This document shows, in pieces, positions 24,701-35,497 of a DNA stretch of 64,000 nt (its first letter is position 1; each line of letters opens with the position of its first letter). Below the pieces are notes generated by a model. It was not told where the DNA came from, searched no databases, and was given only the letters and a program-made list of their open reading frames with translations. A program made the translations under genes and the position numbers. Source of the stretch: Stromatinia cepivora (Eukaryota > Ascomycota > Leotiomycetes > Helotiales > Sclerotiniaceae); the NCBI GenBank assembly GCA_014898415.1, contig RCTD01000006.1, positions 868,001-932,000 on the forward strand. The letters run 5' to 3'.

Positions 24701-25479
24701 CCACGTAACCCTAAAATGTAATCTTAATCTCGGTTCAATAAAAAACCTTTTCGTCCACCTCCTCTTCAAATCCTTGAAATCCGCATTTTCCAATGCCCAG
24801 CCTCAATAGGTTCAACGACCCCCAAATACCCCCTTTAAAATATAATCAAGCGAAGCAGAAATACCACGCCGATAAGCCTATCACGTGGGATTTTTGGATA
24901 CGGGCGGGAGCTTTAATTCCGCTGCACTCCAAGTCACGCAGGATCACGGGCTCAGAATAATATATTCGATAAATACAATGAATCATAAATCGGAATCGAG
25001 TCACATTTTCCTGTCATCAAATTCAGATGCAAATTATTTTTAATTCTCAATTTAGTTATGTTCTATAAATGAATCCCTCATCCTTCGCCTTCCCGCCGTG
25101 TCCATCCAATTCCGTCGATATATCAAAATCTATCAATATTCATCACAGGGGCGCTATAATACAGCAATATGTATTCCCCGGGATATTATACCAGAAATTT
25201 TTTTTACAAAATCTAGTTTGGACCAAACTCCTTCCATGACTAGTCTCCAAAGACTTCGTATGTTGCACCACCGCTTTCAATACCAAAGTACCAATCGATA
25301 TGAAAATTGGCAGACTGAAAAAACTTTGCCGCGATCATGTTCCAACGAGATTCTATATCCTATGTTTCTGGGATTCGCTCTTCAGCTATATGCGTCCATT
25401 TGTCATCAGCAAACGATAATCGCCGGCATTAAGACCACTCTCGGTATCATTACTGATACCCTCACACCACTGATCCTCA
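21794..25479. other. Intergenic spacer between nma111 (+) and the Gln/Asn-rich gene (-)
   Basis: The two flanking genes are convergent, so both 3' ends fall here. Short frames at 23194-23484 (-), 24100-24426 (+) and 24186-24431 (-) have biased or low-complexity composition and no domain. Small AT-rich patches and a duplicated GTATATAGT near 24,510 are seen. CACGTG-type sites occur near 24,427 and 24,880. No mobile element is recognised. Confidence 0.45.
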
Positions 25480-28400
25480 TTAGAAAGGATAATCGCCAAA
25501 ACTTGCGGGAGGGAAGTCTGGAAATTGGGGATCCTGTAGCTGAGTATTCTGTTGAGGGTAAACCCCAAAGCCTCCGCGAGAGAAGTCTGGGAGTTGAGAA
25601 TTCTGAAGCTGGGTATTCGGTTGAGGATAACTACCAAAGCCTCCGGGAAGGAAGCCTGGGAACTGGGGATTCTGGAGCGGGACACTCTGTTGAAACCGCT
25701 GTAGTTGGATTTGCTGCTCTAGAGTTTGCTGTTGTTGCAGTCGTTCAATTTGCTGTTCAAATTCTATTCGATGCTGCTGTTCAAATTGCTGAGCCGGTGA
25801 AATTTGACGAGGCGGTATCATGCTTCTGCTCATACTCCCCGACTCTTGCACCATAGGGCCTGGCTGTCGGTTGAAATGCTGATGCTGTGTATTAGGCATA
25901 ACTGTTGGACGAACTGCCGTATGCTCCGCGCGATAGAGGGATTGCTGATTCTGTCCATTTGACATTCTTGGATGATTTGACTGAGGTTGGCCGGGTCGTT
26001 GATACTGTTCATTTGGGATCGATCTCGAAGTAGCTGGAATAGAACCTGAAGCAGCAAGGGGTTGTTGATGTTGCACATGTGTATCTGCTATTTGTGTTTG
26101 TTCACCTTCAGCAGAGTAACTGTGGCCAACCCGGGTCGAGGTTTGGTCCACTGCAAAAGAGCGAGTCGATCCTAGAATTTTTAACACTGATTGCCTAGAA
26201 CGAGCCACTTCTTTTTCGGAGAAATCAGGTCGAGATGGCATGTGTGTAGGCATACCATCTTGGGGCTCAGGTGCTGATTGTAAGATACAGACTTGGTTGG
26301 CAGCGTTTCGTGAAGGGCTGCGGTCATTTTGTGGTCTCTGATCGATGGGGCCTGCACCACCTGCTGGCAAGTAAGCTCGCTCTTCTACGGGATGTTGCGA
26401 AGGTCTTTCCTCCATAGCACTTCCTCCGTGTGGCAAGCTCTTATCGTCTTCTGTTCTTAATCGTTTGTTAGGTCGTGAATTGTCTGAGCCTTCTGGTGAT
26501 AGTGCTTCCCGTGGAGAAACAGACGTTTTATTAGTAGTCACCGACAACGCGTCAGAGTTGCTGCTTTGTCCTTCTGAAGAACTGGAAGACCCATGGCGTT
26601 GTGTTAATGTAGACGATTGAGAATAAGTTGACGGTTGCTGGAACTTGCGCTTCTCTCCTTGAGTTGCCTGGTGCTGCGTAGATAGCCTCTGCTGTTGTGC
26701 TGGCATTGTCTGCTGCTGCGTAGATAGCCTCTGTTGTGTCAGTATTGTCTCCTGTTGTGTAGATAGCCTCTGCTGTTGTGCCGGCATTGTCTGCTGCTGC
26801 GATATTGGTGAAGTTCGTTGCACTCGCGTAATTTGCTGCCTTGGTCCTGAAGTTCTTTGCGCTTGCTGAATTAGATTTCTCCTCTTCTCATTCCACTCGG
26901 CATGTTGTGATTTTAGTAAATTGCAAATATCGGACCAACGAGGCTCTCCTTGTATACCTGTTGGCAAAGGTCTCTCATAAGTCAGCATGCCTTGAGCATG
27001 TCTACCGTCGATTACCACATTCTCAATTCTGAACCCAACTGCATACTTCAACGGAATATTAGAACCAACGAAGGTCGTCCTCGTATACATTGTATAATTG
27101 CCCGTCATAGAACTTCCATCGAAGAAACCGTTGATTGGTTCGTATATTATATCACACGTTGGGTCCATCTTAGCCTTTTCATTGACTGTGGTGAATGAAG
27201 TCTCTTTGCCACGCACAACTACGACTTCTGTCCTGATGAACTGCGCTTTCGGGGCAAATTGTGTCAAGTTGCCAGCGTGATAGCCTAGACCAGAGGTTGT
27301 CTTGTAGTAATCAAGCTTTTGTCGTGTATCCGAGGAAGTATCCAATGATAAATGAGCGATGGACTTCTCCAGTAGTCCTTTCATAACATCCGTCACTAGG
27401 TCCTGATTTGGCTGAACTTTGCCCAACTCGACTTTCAAAATGTCAAAAAGTTCCTCATCTTCTTTGGGAATACTATATGCATTTTTCGACGAAATCGCTG
27501 GTGCCAGATTCGAGATCGTGATATCGTACCCTTGCTCAGCAAGTTTAGCGATCGATCTGGAAGTTGGATCGACCGTTGGTTCGACCACTGGCTGGATATC
27601 AGGAGTAGTTTGGCCTCTTCTTCGTCGCCCCGTGCGTGTCTCCTTGGCATTTTTCTTCTCCTTGTCTGCTTCCATGTTTCCAGTCTGTAGATTTTGAACT
27701 CTCTTGGATATAGCAGGCCCTGCGGCAGCTGGTAGAGGAGCTGGCCCTGGCATAGCCTGTGGAGGAGCCTGTGTTGGCATAGCCTGTGGAGGAGCTGGGG
27801 TTGTAACAGCTGATGTCTTGGTAGCTGACACAGTCATAGTGGATGATGTAGCCAGTGAATAAGACTGAGCAGCTGATGGACAAGTCATTGGAGCCTCTCT
27901 TACTTGTGCATTCAAATTATCACTTTTTAAAGGCTTTTGGACATCCTGCTTGTTATTCGACTGCAGCATTTGCACTCCCAAAGTTGTTAAAGTAGCTGTT
28001 GGATTTTGAGGACCAGTGACTGTTTCTCTTCCTCTATTCGAATATCTCATTGAAGGCGGTTGGACATAGTCCTTGGTATTCGGTGGCATTGCATGTTGTC
28101 GGCCTGGTCCAAGGTTATTAGAGCCGCAGGCTTGCTGAACTGGTGAATTTCCATGTGCATGTGTTGGTGCGATATTACCAGTGGTATTTTGTTGCTGGCT
28201 GAGATAGTCAGTCATTCCTTGAGGTTGTCGTCTAGCATGATTTTGGTTCATGCCTCCTGCATCTCTGCCAACCATCCCTCCATGTTGGTGATTGTGATAG
28301 TTGATAATGCCTCCTGCATATTCGCCGACCGTTCCTTGGTGTTGTTGGCCGATATTGCTGATGTTATTTCTTGAATAATCATGCGTCTGAGGTTGCTGTT

Positions 28401-28974
28401 GGCCAGGATTGCCAGGCATTCCTTGAGACTGTTGTTGAGTATGATTGTTGCCCATGCCGCCTGCATATCCGCCAGCCATTCGTTGATATTGTTGGTCGAC
28501 ATTGTTCATGTTGTTTCCTGAATAAGGGTCATATGTTTGAGGTTGCCGTTGGCCGACATTGTTCATGTTGTTTCCTGAATAATGGTCATATGTTTGAGGT
28601 TGCTGTTGGCCGACAATGTTCATGTTGTTTCCTGAATAATGGTCATATGTTTGAGGTTGCTGTTGGCCGGGATGGCCAGGCATTTCTTGAGTGTGTAGTT
28701 GTTGAATATAGTTGTTGCTCATGCCTCCTGCATATCCGCCAGCCATTCGTTGATATCGTTGGTCGACATTGTTCATATTGTTTCCTGCATAATGGCCATA
28801 CATTTGAGGTCGCTGTTGACCAGAATGGCCAGGCATCCCTTGAGATTGTTGTCGAATATGACTACTGCCCATGCCTCCTGCATATCCGCCGGGGAATCCT
28901 TGAGTTAAGGGTTCGGATGCGTCGAGTACAAAAGAAATGGTTCCATTTGCATTGTAAATTGCTCGTCGAGACAT
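25480..28974 (-). CDS. Large Gln/Asn-rich protein with tandem repeats at both ends and an unknown central domain
   Basis: A single exon of 1164 residues from the ATG at 28974 (the frame opens slightly further upstream without ATG). Residues about 25-205 are imperfect repeats rich in Gln, Asn, Gly and Tyr, with a recurring 18-residue core QQPQTYDHYSGNNMNNVG and GGYAGGM blocks. Residues about 470-700 are the only globular-looking part (starting near RSIAKLAEQGYDITISNLAP, containing GLGYHAGNL and DGRHAQGMLTYERPLP, ending near EWNEKRRNLIQQ). QQRLSTQQQTMPA-type repeats follow, then a Ser-rich region, and three roughly 23-residue repeats at the C-terminus (QFPGF / QLPDF / QFPDF followed by GGFGSYP-like). 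No known domain is recognised. Composition is prion-like, as in fungal transcription co-regulators or RNA-binding scaffolds, but that is only an analogy. Confidence 0.85.
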   Translation of the reverse strand: MSRRAIYNANGTISFVLDASEPLTQGFPGGYAGGMGSSHIRQQSQGMPGHSGQQRPQMYGHYAGNNMNNVDQRYQRMAGGYAGGMSNNYIQQLHTQEMPGHPGQQQPQTYDHYSGNNMNIVGQQQPQTYDHYSGNNMNNVGQRQPQTYDPYSGNNMNNVDQQYQRMAGGYAGGMGNNHTQQQSQGMPGNPGQQQPQTHDYSRNNISNIGQQHQGTVGEYAGGIINYHNHQHGGMVGRDAGGMNQNHARRQPQGMTDYLSQQQNTTGNIAPTHAHGNSPVQQACGSNNLGPGRQHAMPPNTKDYVQPPSMRYSNRGRETVTGPQNPTATLTTLGVQMLQSNNKQDVQKPLKSDNLNAQVREAPMTCPSAAQSYSLATSSTMTVSATKTSAVTTPAPPQAMPTQAPPQAMPGPAPLPAAAGPAISKRVQNLQTGNMEADKEKKNAKETRTGRRRRGQTTPDIQPVVEPTVDPTSRSIAKLAEQGYDITISNLAPAISSKNAYSIPKEDEELFDILKVELGKVQPNQDLVTDVMKGLLEKSIAHLSLDTSSDTRQKLDYYKTTSGLGYHAGNLTQFAPKAQFIRTEVVVVRGKETSFTTVNEKAKMDPTCDIIYEPINGFFDGSSMTGNYTMYTRTTFVGSNIPLKYAVGFRIENVVIDGRHAQGMLTYERPLPTGIQGEPRWSDICNLLKSQHAEWNEKRRNLIQQAQRTSGPRQQITRVQRTSPISQQQTMPAQQQRLSTQQETILTQQRLSTQQQTMPAQQQRLSTQHQATQGEKRKFQQPSTYSQSSTLTQRHGSSSSSEGQSSNSDALSVTTNKTSVSPREALSPEGSDNSRPNKRLRTEDDKSLPHGGSAMEERPSQHPVEERAYLPAGGAGPIDQRPQNDRSPSRNAANQVCILQSAPEPQDGMPTHMPSRPDFSEKEVARSRQSVLKILGSTRSFAVDQTSTRVGHSYSAEGEQTQIADTHVQHQQPLAASGSIPATSRSIPNEQYQRPGQPQSNHPRMSNGQNQQSLYRAEHTAVRPTVMPNTQHQHFNRQPGPMVQESGSMSRSMIPPRQISPAQQFEQQHRIEFEQQIERLQQQQTLEQQIQLQRFQQSVPLQNPQFPGFLPGGFGSYPQPNTQLQNSQLPDFSRGGFGVYPQQNTQLQDPQFPDFPPASFGDYPF
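25483..25690 (-). repeat. Three coding repeats at the 3' end of the Gln/Asn-rich gene
   Basis: Three units of about 69 to 72 bp encode PQFPGFLPGGFGSYPQ, SQLPDFSRGGFGVYPQ and PQFPDFPPASFGDYPF with NTQLQ linkers. The protein ends within the last unit. Confidence 0.8.
28370..28900 (-). repeat. Coding 54-bp minisatellite in the Gln/Asn-rich gene
   Basis: Units of 54 bp encode QQPQTYDHYSGNNMNNVG with small changes. Several copies in a row lie at about 28,500-28,670, and longer composite units with GGYAGGM and QGMPGHPGQ flank them. Near-identity of adjacent copies suggests recent expansion. Confidence 0.8.
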
Positions 28975-31900
28975 TTCGATGACTTTCCACAAATTTATCG
29001 TAGTTGTAATTGATTAATGAAGTTATGTCCGAAGTGTTGATAAAATGCTTCAAAAGTGAAGCAAAGAAAATTATATTGGGTCTTTGATATGGAAGAAACC
29101 TATTGCATCATCGGCGGTTAGCAAACCCACTAAGGAAGAACACTGGAGTCAAATAATGATATGGAGCTGTGTCAAGAAACGGACTTCGGTATTAGATAGT
29201 CGACTAGATACTAGATATTTAGTAGATGGTGGGGAAGGATCTTGTGGGGGTGGAGAACAAGAAAAGAGAGCACCATCAATAACATACCTAATCCGATTGC
29301 TGTAGTCGATAGCAATTGATCTATTGATTGAATTGATTTGTTTCCAGAGAGTAATAACTTCAAAAAAAACTCTATGAAAATCGAGTTCAAGAACCGCAGG
29401 TTAGGTTGACTTATTTTTTTGTTCAGTGTTGTTGTAAAATAAAAGTGCGATGACGAAAGCAAGTTCTTAAGTAGCACGCTCGAAGGTGGTGACTAATCAA
29501 TCAGTCCGTATTGTAATGTACAAGACCGTTAAGAATGATGTGAAAGGTCTTTAAATTCGGATAACGAAGAAAATGATGAAGCTGAAAGTGGCTTTAGAAA
29601 GAATATTGGAAAAGGGCGTATAATGTATAGCCGGTAAGGTAAGCAGTGGCCAAGTATTTCCAATATGAAATTGTTGTGTCGTTGTATGTTTTTTGTTGTT
29701 TGATGTAAATTCTTTTTGGGAGTAGAAGCATTTTGGCTGGGGAAGTTTGATAAGTCCAGTTAGAATAGAAATTGGAGCTAATCTGAATTCAAACTGGCCT
29801 CAAAGATTATGTGATAGTACAACACCTGAATTGGTTATTACGAGAAGATTCGATCTACTGTATGAATTCCGGGGGTATTTAGAATAGATACAAAGAGAGG
29901 TAGTTGTAACTTTACGGTGAGATCTGTAAAACAATCTCGAGGCCGTATCACTGGTGGGTGATTTATCTAAGAGTTTGATTTATGAGAAAAACAGGCTGGA
30001 AGTATTATGGTCCTGAAGCCTTTGAGAAAGTCAATTTTCTTCAAGTACTTACTACATTGATCATTACTTTACGGCAGAGAATTCCACTGACATGATTGAT
30101 GTAGAGTAAATTTTAACAAAAAGAGAGGTAGGCCAATGAATTTGGGACGAATATGCAACACCGACCTTCCGCTATTCTTCTGATATGCCTTTCTGCCTTC
30201 TCATCATTCAATGCTGCAGTATTTCTTCTATTCTCCTTCACCAATCCGATTGTAGCTGAATGAATTCGGACAAAAGCAGAGATGAAGGATTAATTGGACG
30301 AATACTGGGACAAATTTGCAGTACTGATCTTCTGTTATTTTTCTGATAAGCATGTCTTCCCTATAATTCAGTGTTGCAGGTATTTCGTCCCTTGCCGCCG
30401 TCTAATCTTTCTTCACAAATCCCATCTCCTCCCAACAATATACCAGCATAGGTATAACAATAGTTTATTTCGCATTGATAGAGATATCTGAATCTTAAGG
30501 ACTTCACTATGCCAGCTTTATTTGCGTACGTCAGATGATGCTGATGCTGGTGAATACAGATGCGATGGATTCTGTACCCCAACATCCCGTATTTTATCAC
30601 ACCAACTAGCATCTCATTTATTCATCTCCATTTCAATCACTATATTGATTTCAAATCCTATCTCACAAACACAAAATTTCTATGCAGGAATGAAGCTTAA
30701 ATAAAAGTTCACTTCACCAAACATCACTTCTTCAACTTCTATTGATCAATCGATTTTCGTGACAAAACCATCACTTGGAACACCACTCACATTTGTTTAC
30801 ATTTTAATAACTTTTATTCTGGCAGCATAGAGTACCTTCCTATTGAAATCTCGATTCCTTTCTACGAACCTCTTTCCTAAGAATGAATTTGTCGAGATTA
30901 CCATCCATAACTCCGCATTTCTACGCACAACACAGGAAGTTACAAAAGAGTCAGGGCCACATAGAAAATGATCACTAAGTGAGCACAACAATTACTATTA
31001 TTCCACTCTATAAATCAAATCATCATCAAACAACACCTCACCCGATCTCATTCATAAATAAAAATTATTCTGATGTTCCCTGTCACATGCCAAATATTTT
31101 TTCCCCTCCACATCGGAAAATCTTTAATCCAGCAACGTTTCACTAGAATTAAGGGTCGTCAAATCCCGATCAGATAACAAAAATTACGGTACCCAGAATG
31201 GCTTTTGGTTTGCAGACTATTACTAAATATGCTCTAACTTCGAACCGTCTCAACGCTATCCCTTAGCTTAGATATTCGCTTAGGGTTTGGCCTCGCGTAT
31301 CGGCCAATCATCGCAAAGAAATTTCTAGATAGCAATACGTATTGTGCCAATAGCTGCCTACCAAATGAATATTCCAGCGACAAAAATAATAGCCTTTTCG
31401 AGGTTGCTACTTGCTATCGACGTCGAGATATTACTTGGTTTGTGAATCTCCTTTGGAGAGAACGAATCCAAATTTCGAATCAGCGTACCTAGGTTATTAT
31501 CACACAACTGTACCCACCTCCACCATTACACGGGATGGAATATAGTAATCTAACGTGGACCAGCGGACTCGGTGTAGGCTAGTCTTAGTTGCTGGTCATA
31601 ACTGATTGCCATTGATCAAAACCCCGCGGTAAAGATTGAGCCGCACGATGGGGTTAGGTATGAAACAATTGCTGACTTTGCCGACCATTGTAAACATACG
31701 AAACGCCACAGCATGGAAGCGGCCTCGAAACTTAGCTATTGCGGACGTTTCGAATTATTCAAAAGGAAAAAATTAAGTGCATGAGGGAACTACACAGAAT
31801 TTCACGGTACAAACTTCAGGCTCTGAGCTGATATCGAGCAGTGCCCTCTCAAGAAGCAAAGGGTAAGTAGTAGGAAGTAGGCTTCGCCATACGAATTACC

Positions 31901-33058
31901 TCGAACCTCGAGTTGATACCTAAACTTACCATATCGGCATCTCGAACAATAGCAGACCTTTCAATTTTCCCAGGGCATTTCTAAGCTTACTCCTTCTAGA
32001 CGATTCAAGGAATCCGGCGGACGGAACTCTCACTCAAATAAAAAGGCAAGCGAAAGAAGAATCACATTCGACTTCACGATACGACTTGATTCGAATTTTC
32101 GAATTATTATTTACTTTGTTATACCAGCTCATAACCATAGCAGAACACCATTAATATCGAACCACTTCTTTCTCTCGCCACTCCACACCTTTCCCAAGCT
32201 TCAGAAGAGAGCGTAACTTTGCAGAAAAGGCCGCGTGGAAAAAATGCATTGAATTCGGCTTCTTTATATTACGAGTAATTCGATTTTCAATTCGTCAATA
32301 AGTCACATACATACACACATCATCTTGGAGGAGGTTGATAGGTTAATAATAATGACTAATATAGTAATAATACTATTCACTATTATTATAGTGGAAGACT
32401 TAGTTATATAGCTTAAAAGGGTAATCGAATATATAATGGTTGAAGTCAAAATATGAGTGTATTGAATATTGAATTTATTTTGCTTGTTTTTCAGAAGAAT
32501 TCTTTGAAGAAAATCTTCTTATTTATAATATTTGATAGGATTCTATGAAATTGTATAATATTCTATGATTATAAATAAGATCGATTTAAATCGAATCTTA
32601 TAGAATCATTTTATATAATGAAATGAAATAGTAACCAATAATATTTAACCTTAGAAATAAGAAAGTTCTATACACTTCCATCACATTCTATTCCATTATA
32701 AATCATTCTAATATGATATATGATCGAGATTTTGTATAATAATAAAATTTAATGATATTAAATTATATTATTAATATATCACGTGATCATATAACCATCG
32801 GTTCGGTTAATATTATTAAGTGATTTAATAAACTTATTAGAAATTCTTATACATCACCACTCGCATGCTGATGCTATGGATTAAACAAGTTTATGAGAGT
32901 ATTCTCCGAGCCTCGAGATATCTTCCATATACCTTATACATTTTCATCAACATTTCCTTTCTAACAATCGACGAATCCGGTAGTCTGTAGAAGCCGCTTT
33001 AAAAAAGCAAAGTTAAGCAGATGGGTAACTGAGAAGGAGATTCTTTCGTACTAGTCAT
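28975..33058. other. Long intergenic spacer, AT-rich toward its right end
   Basis: The first several hundred bases probably contain the promoter of the Gln/Asn-rich gene. Only short, unconvincing frames are present. From about 32,260 to 32,860 the sequence becomes very AT-rich with TATTATAAT-like runs and a CACGTGATC site near 32,780. A pair of diverged direct repeats near 30.2 kb is listed separately. Confidence 0.45.
30144..30388. repeat. Diverged direct repeat pair of about 85 bp
   Basis: GGGACGAATATGCA (from 30144) matches GGGACAAATTTGCA (from 30307), and colinear similarity continues to about 30228 and 30388. In the best-aligned 29 bases, six of seven differences are C in the first copy and T in the second. 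Confidence 0.6.
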
Positions 33059-33346
33059 ATGAGGAAATTCCATTCGAATCTTCAATTGTCACGCTCGATG
33101 CATATACTCACCACCAACCACCAACTTCTCAATCCATCAGACGCCTTCCAGTTCATAGCATTACTCCAGGAATATAGATATAACTTACATTTCAAAACAC
33201 CTCAAGACAATGCCCCCTTGCCACCCAAATGGGACTACAAGAAAAATCCATGCACAAAACCCACTGAAAGAATCCCAAGAGAAGAATTCGAAGTGGAGCG
33301 TCTATTATATGAGTACTCCGAGAATCTTTCCCAATCCTCCAGTTGA
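33059..33346 (+). CDS. Doubtful small hypothetical protein
   Basis: An ATG-started frame of 95 codons in AT-rich surroundings. The second half has a plausible globular composition (PSDAFQFIALLQEYRYNLHF, then a Pro/Lys-rich stretch and REEFEVERLLYEYSENL). No signal peptide, membrane segment or known domain is seen. It could be a lineage-specific small gene, a last exon of a larger gene, or chance. A possible acceptor (CCTTCCAG) inside the frame leaves room for another structure. Confidence 0.3.
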   Translation: MRKFHSNLQLSRSMHILTTNHQLLNPSDAFQFIALLQEYRYNLHFKTPQDNAPLPPKWDYKKNPCTKPTERIPREEFEVERLLYEYSENLSQSSS

Positions 33347-35497
33347 AAGTTAGCAGTCGATTATATATCTATGTGTTAGTATACCAATTATTAGACAAAT
33401 ATATATGCAGAACTACACAACAGATATCCTCGCACTCGAATAAGGACATCTAGACACCCCGAGTTCGAAGAGAATCAGATTTAGTATTAGTGATAATATG
33501 ATACAATAACACGAAATATATCTTTTTTATCCTTTCTTTTCCCCCTTCCGTTTTCCTTCTATACATACATAAATATATACACCAAGATGACAGGAACTCA
33601 CCCGGCGATTTCTCAAAGAGGTAGAGAATATAAGTTGAAGGATAGAGTGATAGGATTTGATTTGATTGGAATATATAATATAAGAAGGTGGATGAGAAGG
33701 GATGAGAGGGAGTAGAAGGGGATGGACGTCTCGTAGAATATAACAGATGACTATGAGATTAAAAATAATATTCCTAGCTTCTATGACAAGAACGTGGAGT
33801 ATAGCAGATAACAATAAAATAATAAAAATAATATTTCTAGCTTCTATATAAGTTCTCATAATGATGATCTAATGTGTCTAATAATCCGGGCTGTAATCTC
33901 ATATACAATAAGAGAGTTGCAGATATACGAATCATTCCGAACATCAAAACTATCAAAGAATCAAAACAACCTCCAACACAAAAACTCCCCAAAATATCAA
34001 AACATCAGAATATTAACATCTTCAAAGATTCAATCTAGACCTAAAGAATCCCAATTAGATTATAATAATTATAATGAAAAAAAAAATAACAATAACCAAT
34101 TATTTAATCCTTCAAAACCATTACACTTACTAGATACCATACCTACCTAATTGATAATAAACCTGATTACTGACTTCATTTCGATAATAATTAAGAGATC
34201 TGTTTTCCAGCCCTGTGGATATAGTTTGGACTTTTGGAAATATTTTATATACTAGATAGGTAGTCATTAATTACCAGGTACCTATTCCAAATTCTGCATA
34301 TTCCTCCATAAATTCCAACTGAATCCAACGCATTTGTATCTAGTATTCCTAGAATATCACTGTCTATAGAAAGATAATAGATGATAGGTGGATACCTAAC
34401 TATCTAGCTCACCACACATCGAAGTAACCCACATCAAACCACGCATCGCCATGCAAAATCCAAAATTCAAATAGCCAAACGTTATTTATATCTTCAATTT
34501 CGCACCTCACACCGTATCTCATATAAAATCCATACAATCTTCATCAAGCTTCCCTTCATCATACTTTAATTTCTTTATTTTGCTAATTCATTCTATAATT
34601 CATCAACTCATCCGTCTGCTCTCCAATATGACAATATAACAATATCTCAACTTATGATTAAAGATAATCAAATATATAAATTGTTTCAAATCTTTTCTCA
34701 AATTTCTTCTTGTCTTCTTATCTTCTCTCGTCTTCTCTCATGTTTTATGTATGAACCACGGATTATCTACAGATAGATGAGCTATGGATGGACAAGTAGA
34801 TATATTAATAAACCTCACAGCGCTCACTATGCAATCACTTACCCTTCAACCCATACCCACAACGCCTATTCATTCATTCAAACCAAACCAAACCAAACCA
34901 AGCCAATCAACCAAAAACCATACTCACAACCAACAAACAAAGAAGAGAGAAATCTCGCAGAAGTAAGTAAGTTACTATAATTACAAAATTGTTTTTTCTA
35001 AAGTTTGCCATATGTATGTATGCTCAACCCATCCAGCCATCCATCATCCATCATTCATCCATAAAAACATTCCAAAATTCCTACCATGAATTGGCGCATC
35101 ATATCTTCGTTTTTTTGGCCAAACTAGACATCAGCAAGCAAATGAAGAATATAATCCTGATATGTATGCCAATCCATCCTTATCCCAAGGGGTATCTGGA
35201 AAAGAACCAATCAAAGCGAAACAATCAATAAACCCAAAGAATCACAAAGACGAAACACCAGAACCAGAACCAGAACTTCCGAACCACACCACCAAATGAT
35301 TCCTTTTTGTTCCACCAATGCGTCCATTCCATTTCATCTCCAGAAACCCCACCATCACTCCTTCATTCCATCGATATCCACCGTGATCTCTTTTAATGAT
35401 CTCTCTAGAAAAATAATACTCACCGATCAACAAAAACGTCTGAATAAACTATCACTGAACTAGTAATACTATAAAACAAGGTCACACCAAATTTACT
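33347..35497. other. AT-rich intergenic spacer
   Basis: Low-complexity AT-rich DNA with ACCAAACCAAACCAA-type simple repeats near 34,880 and a short duplicated TAATATT-TCTAGCTTCTAT block near 33,765 and 33,830. No supportable gene. Its right end holds the 3' UTR of the J-domain gene. Confidence 0.45.

Noticed and set aside
28371..28982. 203-codon frame on the + strand antisense to the Gln/Asn-rich gene
   Set aside because: It is a Cys-rich shadow of the 54-bp coding repeats, and the - strand frame is more than five times longer.
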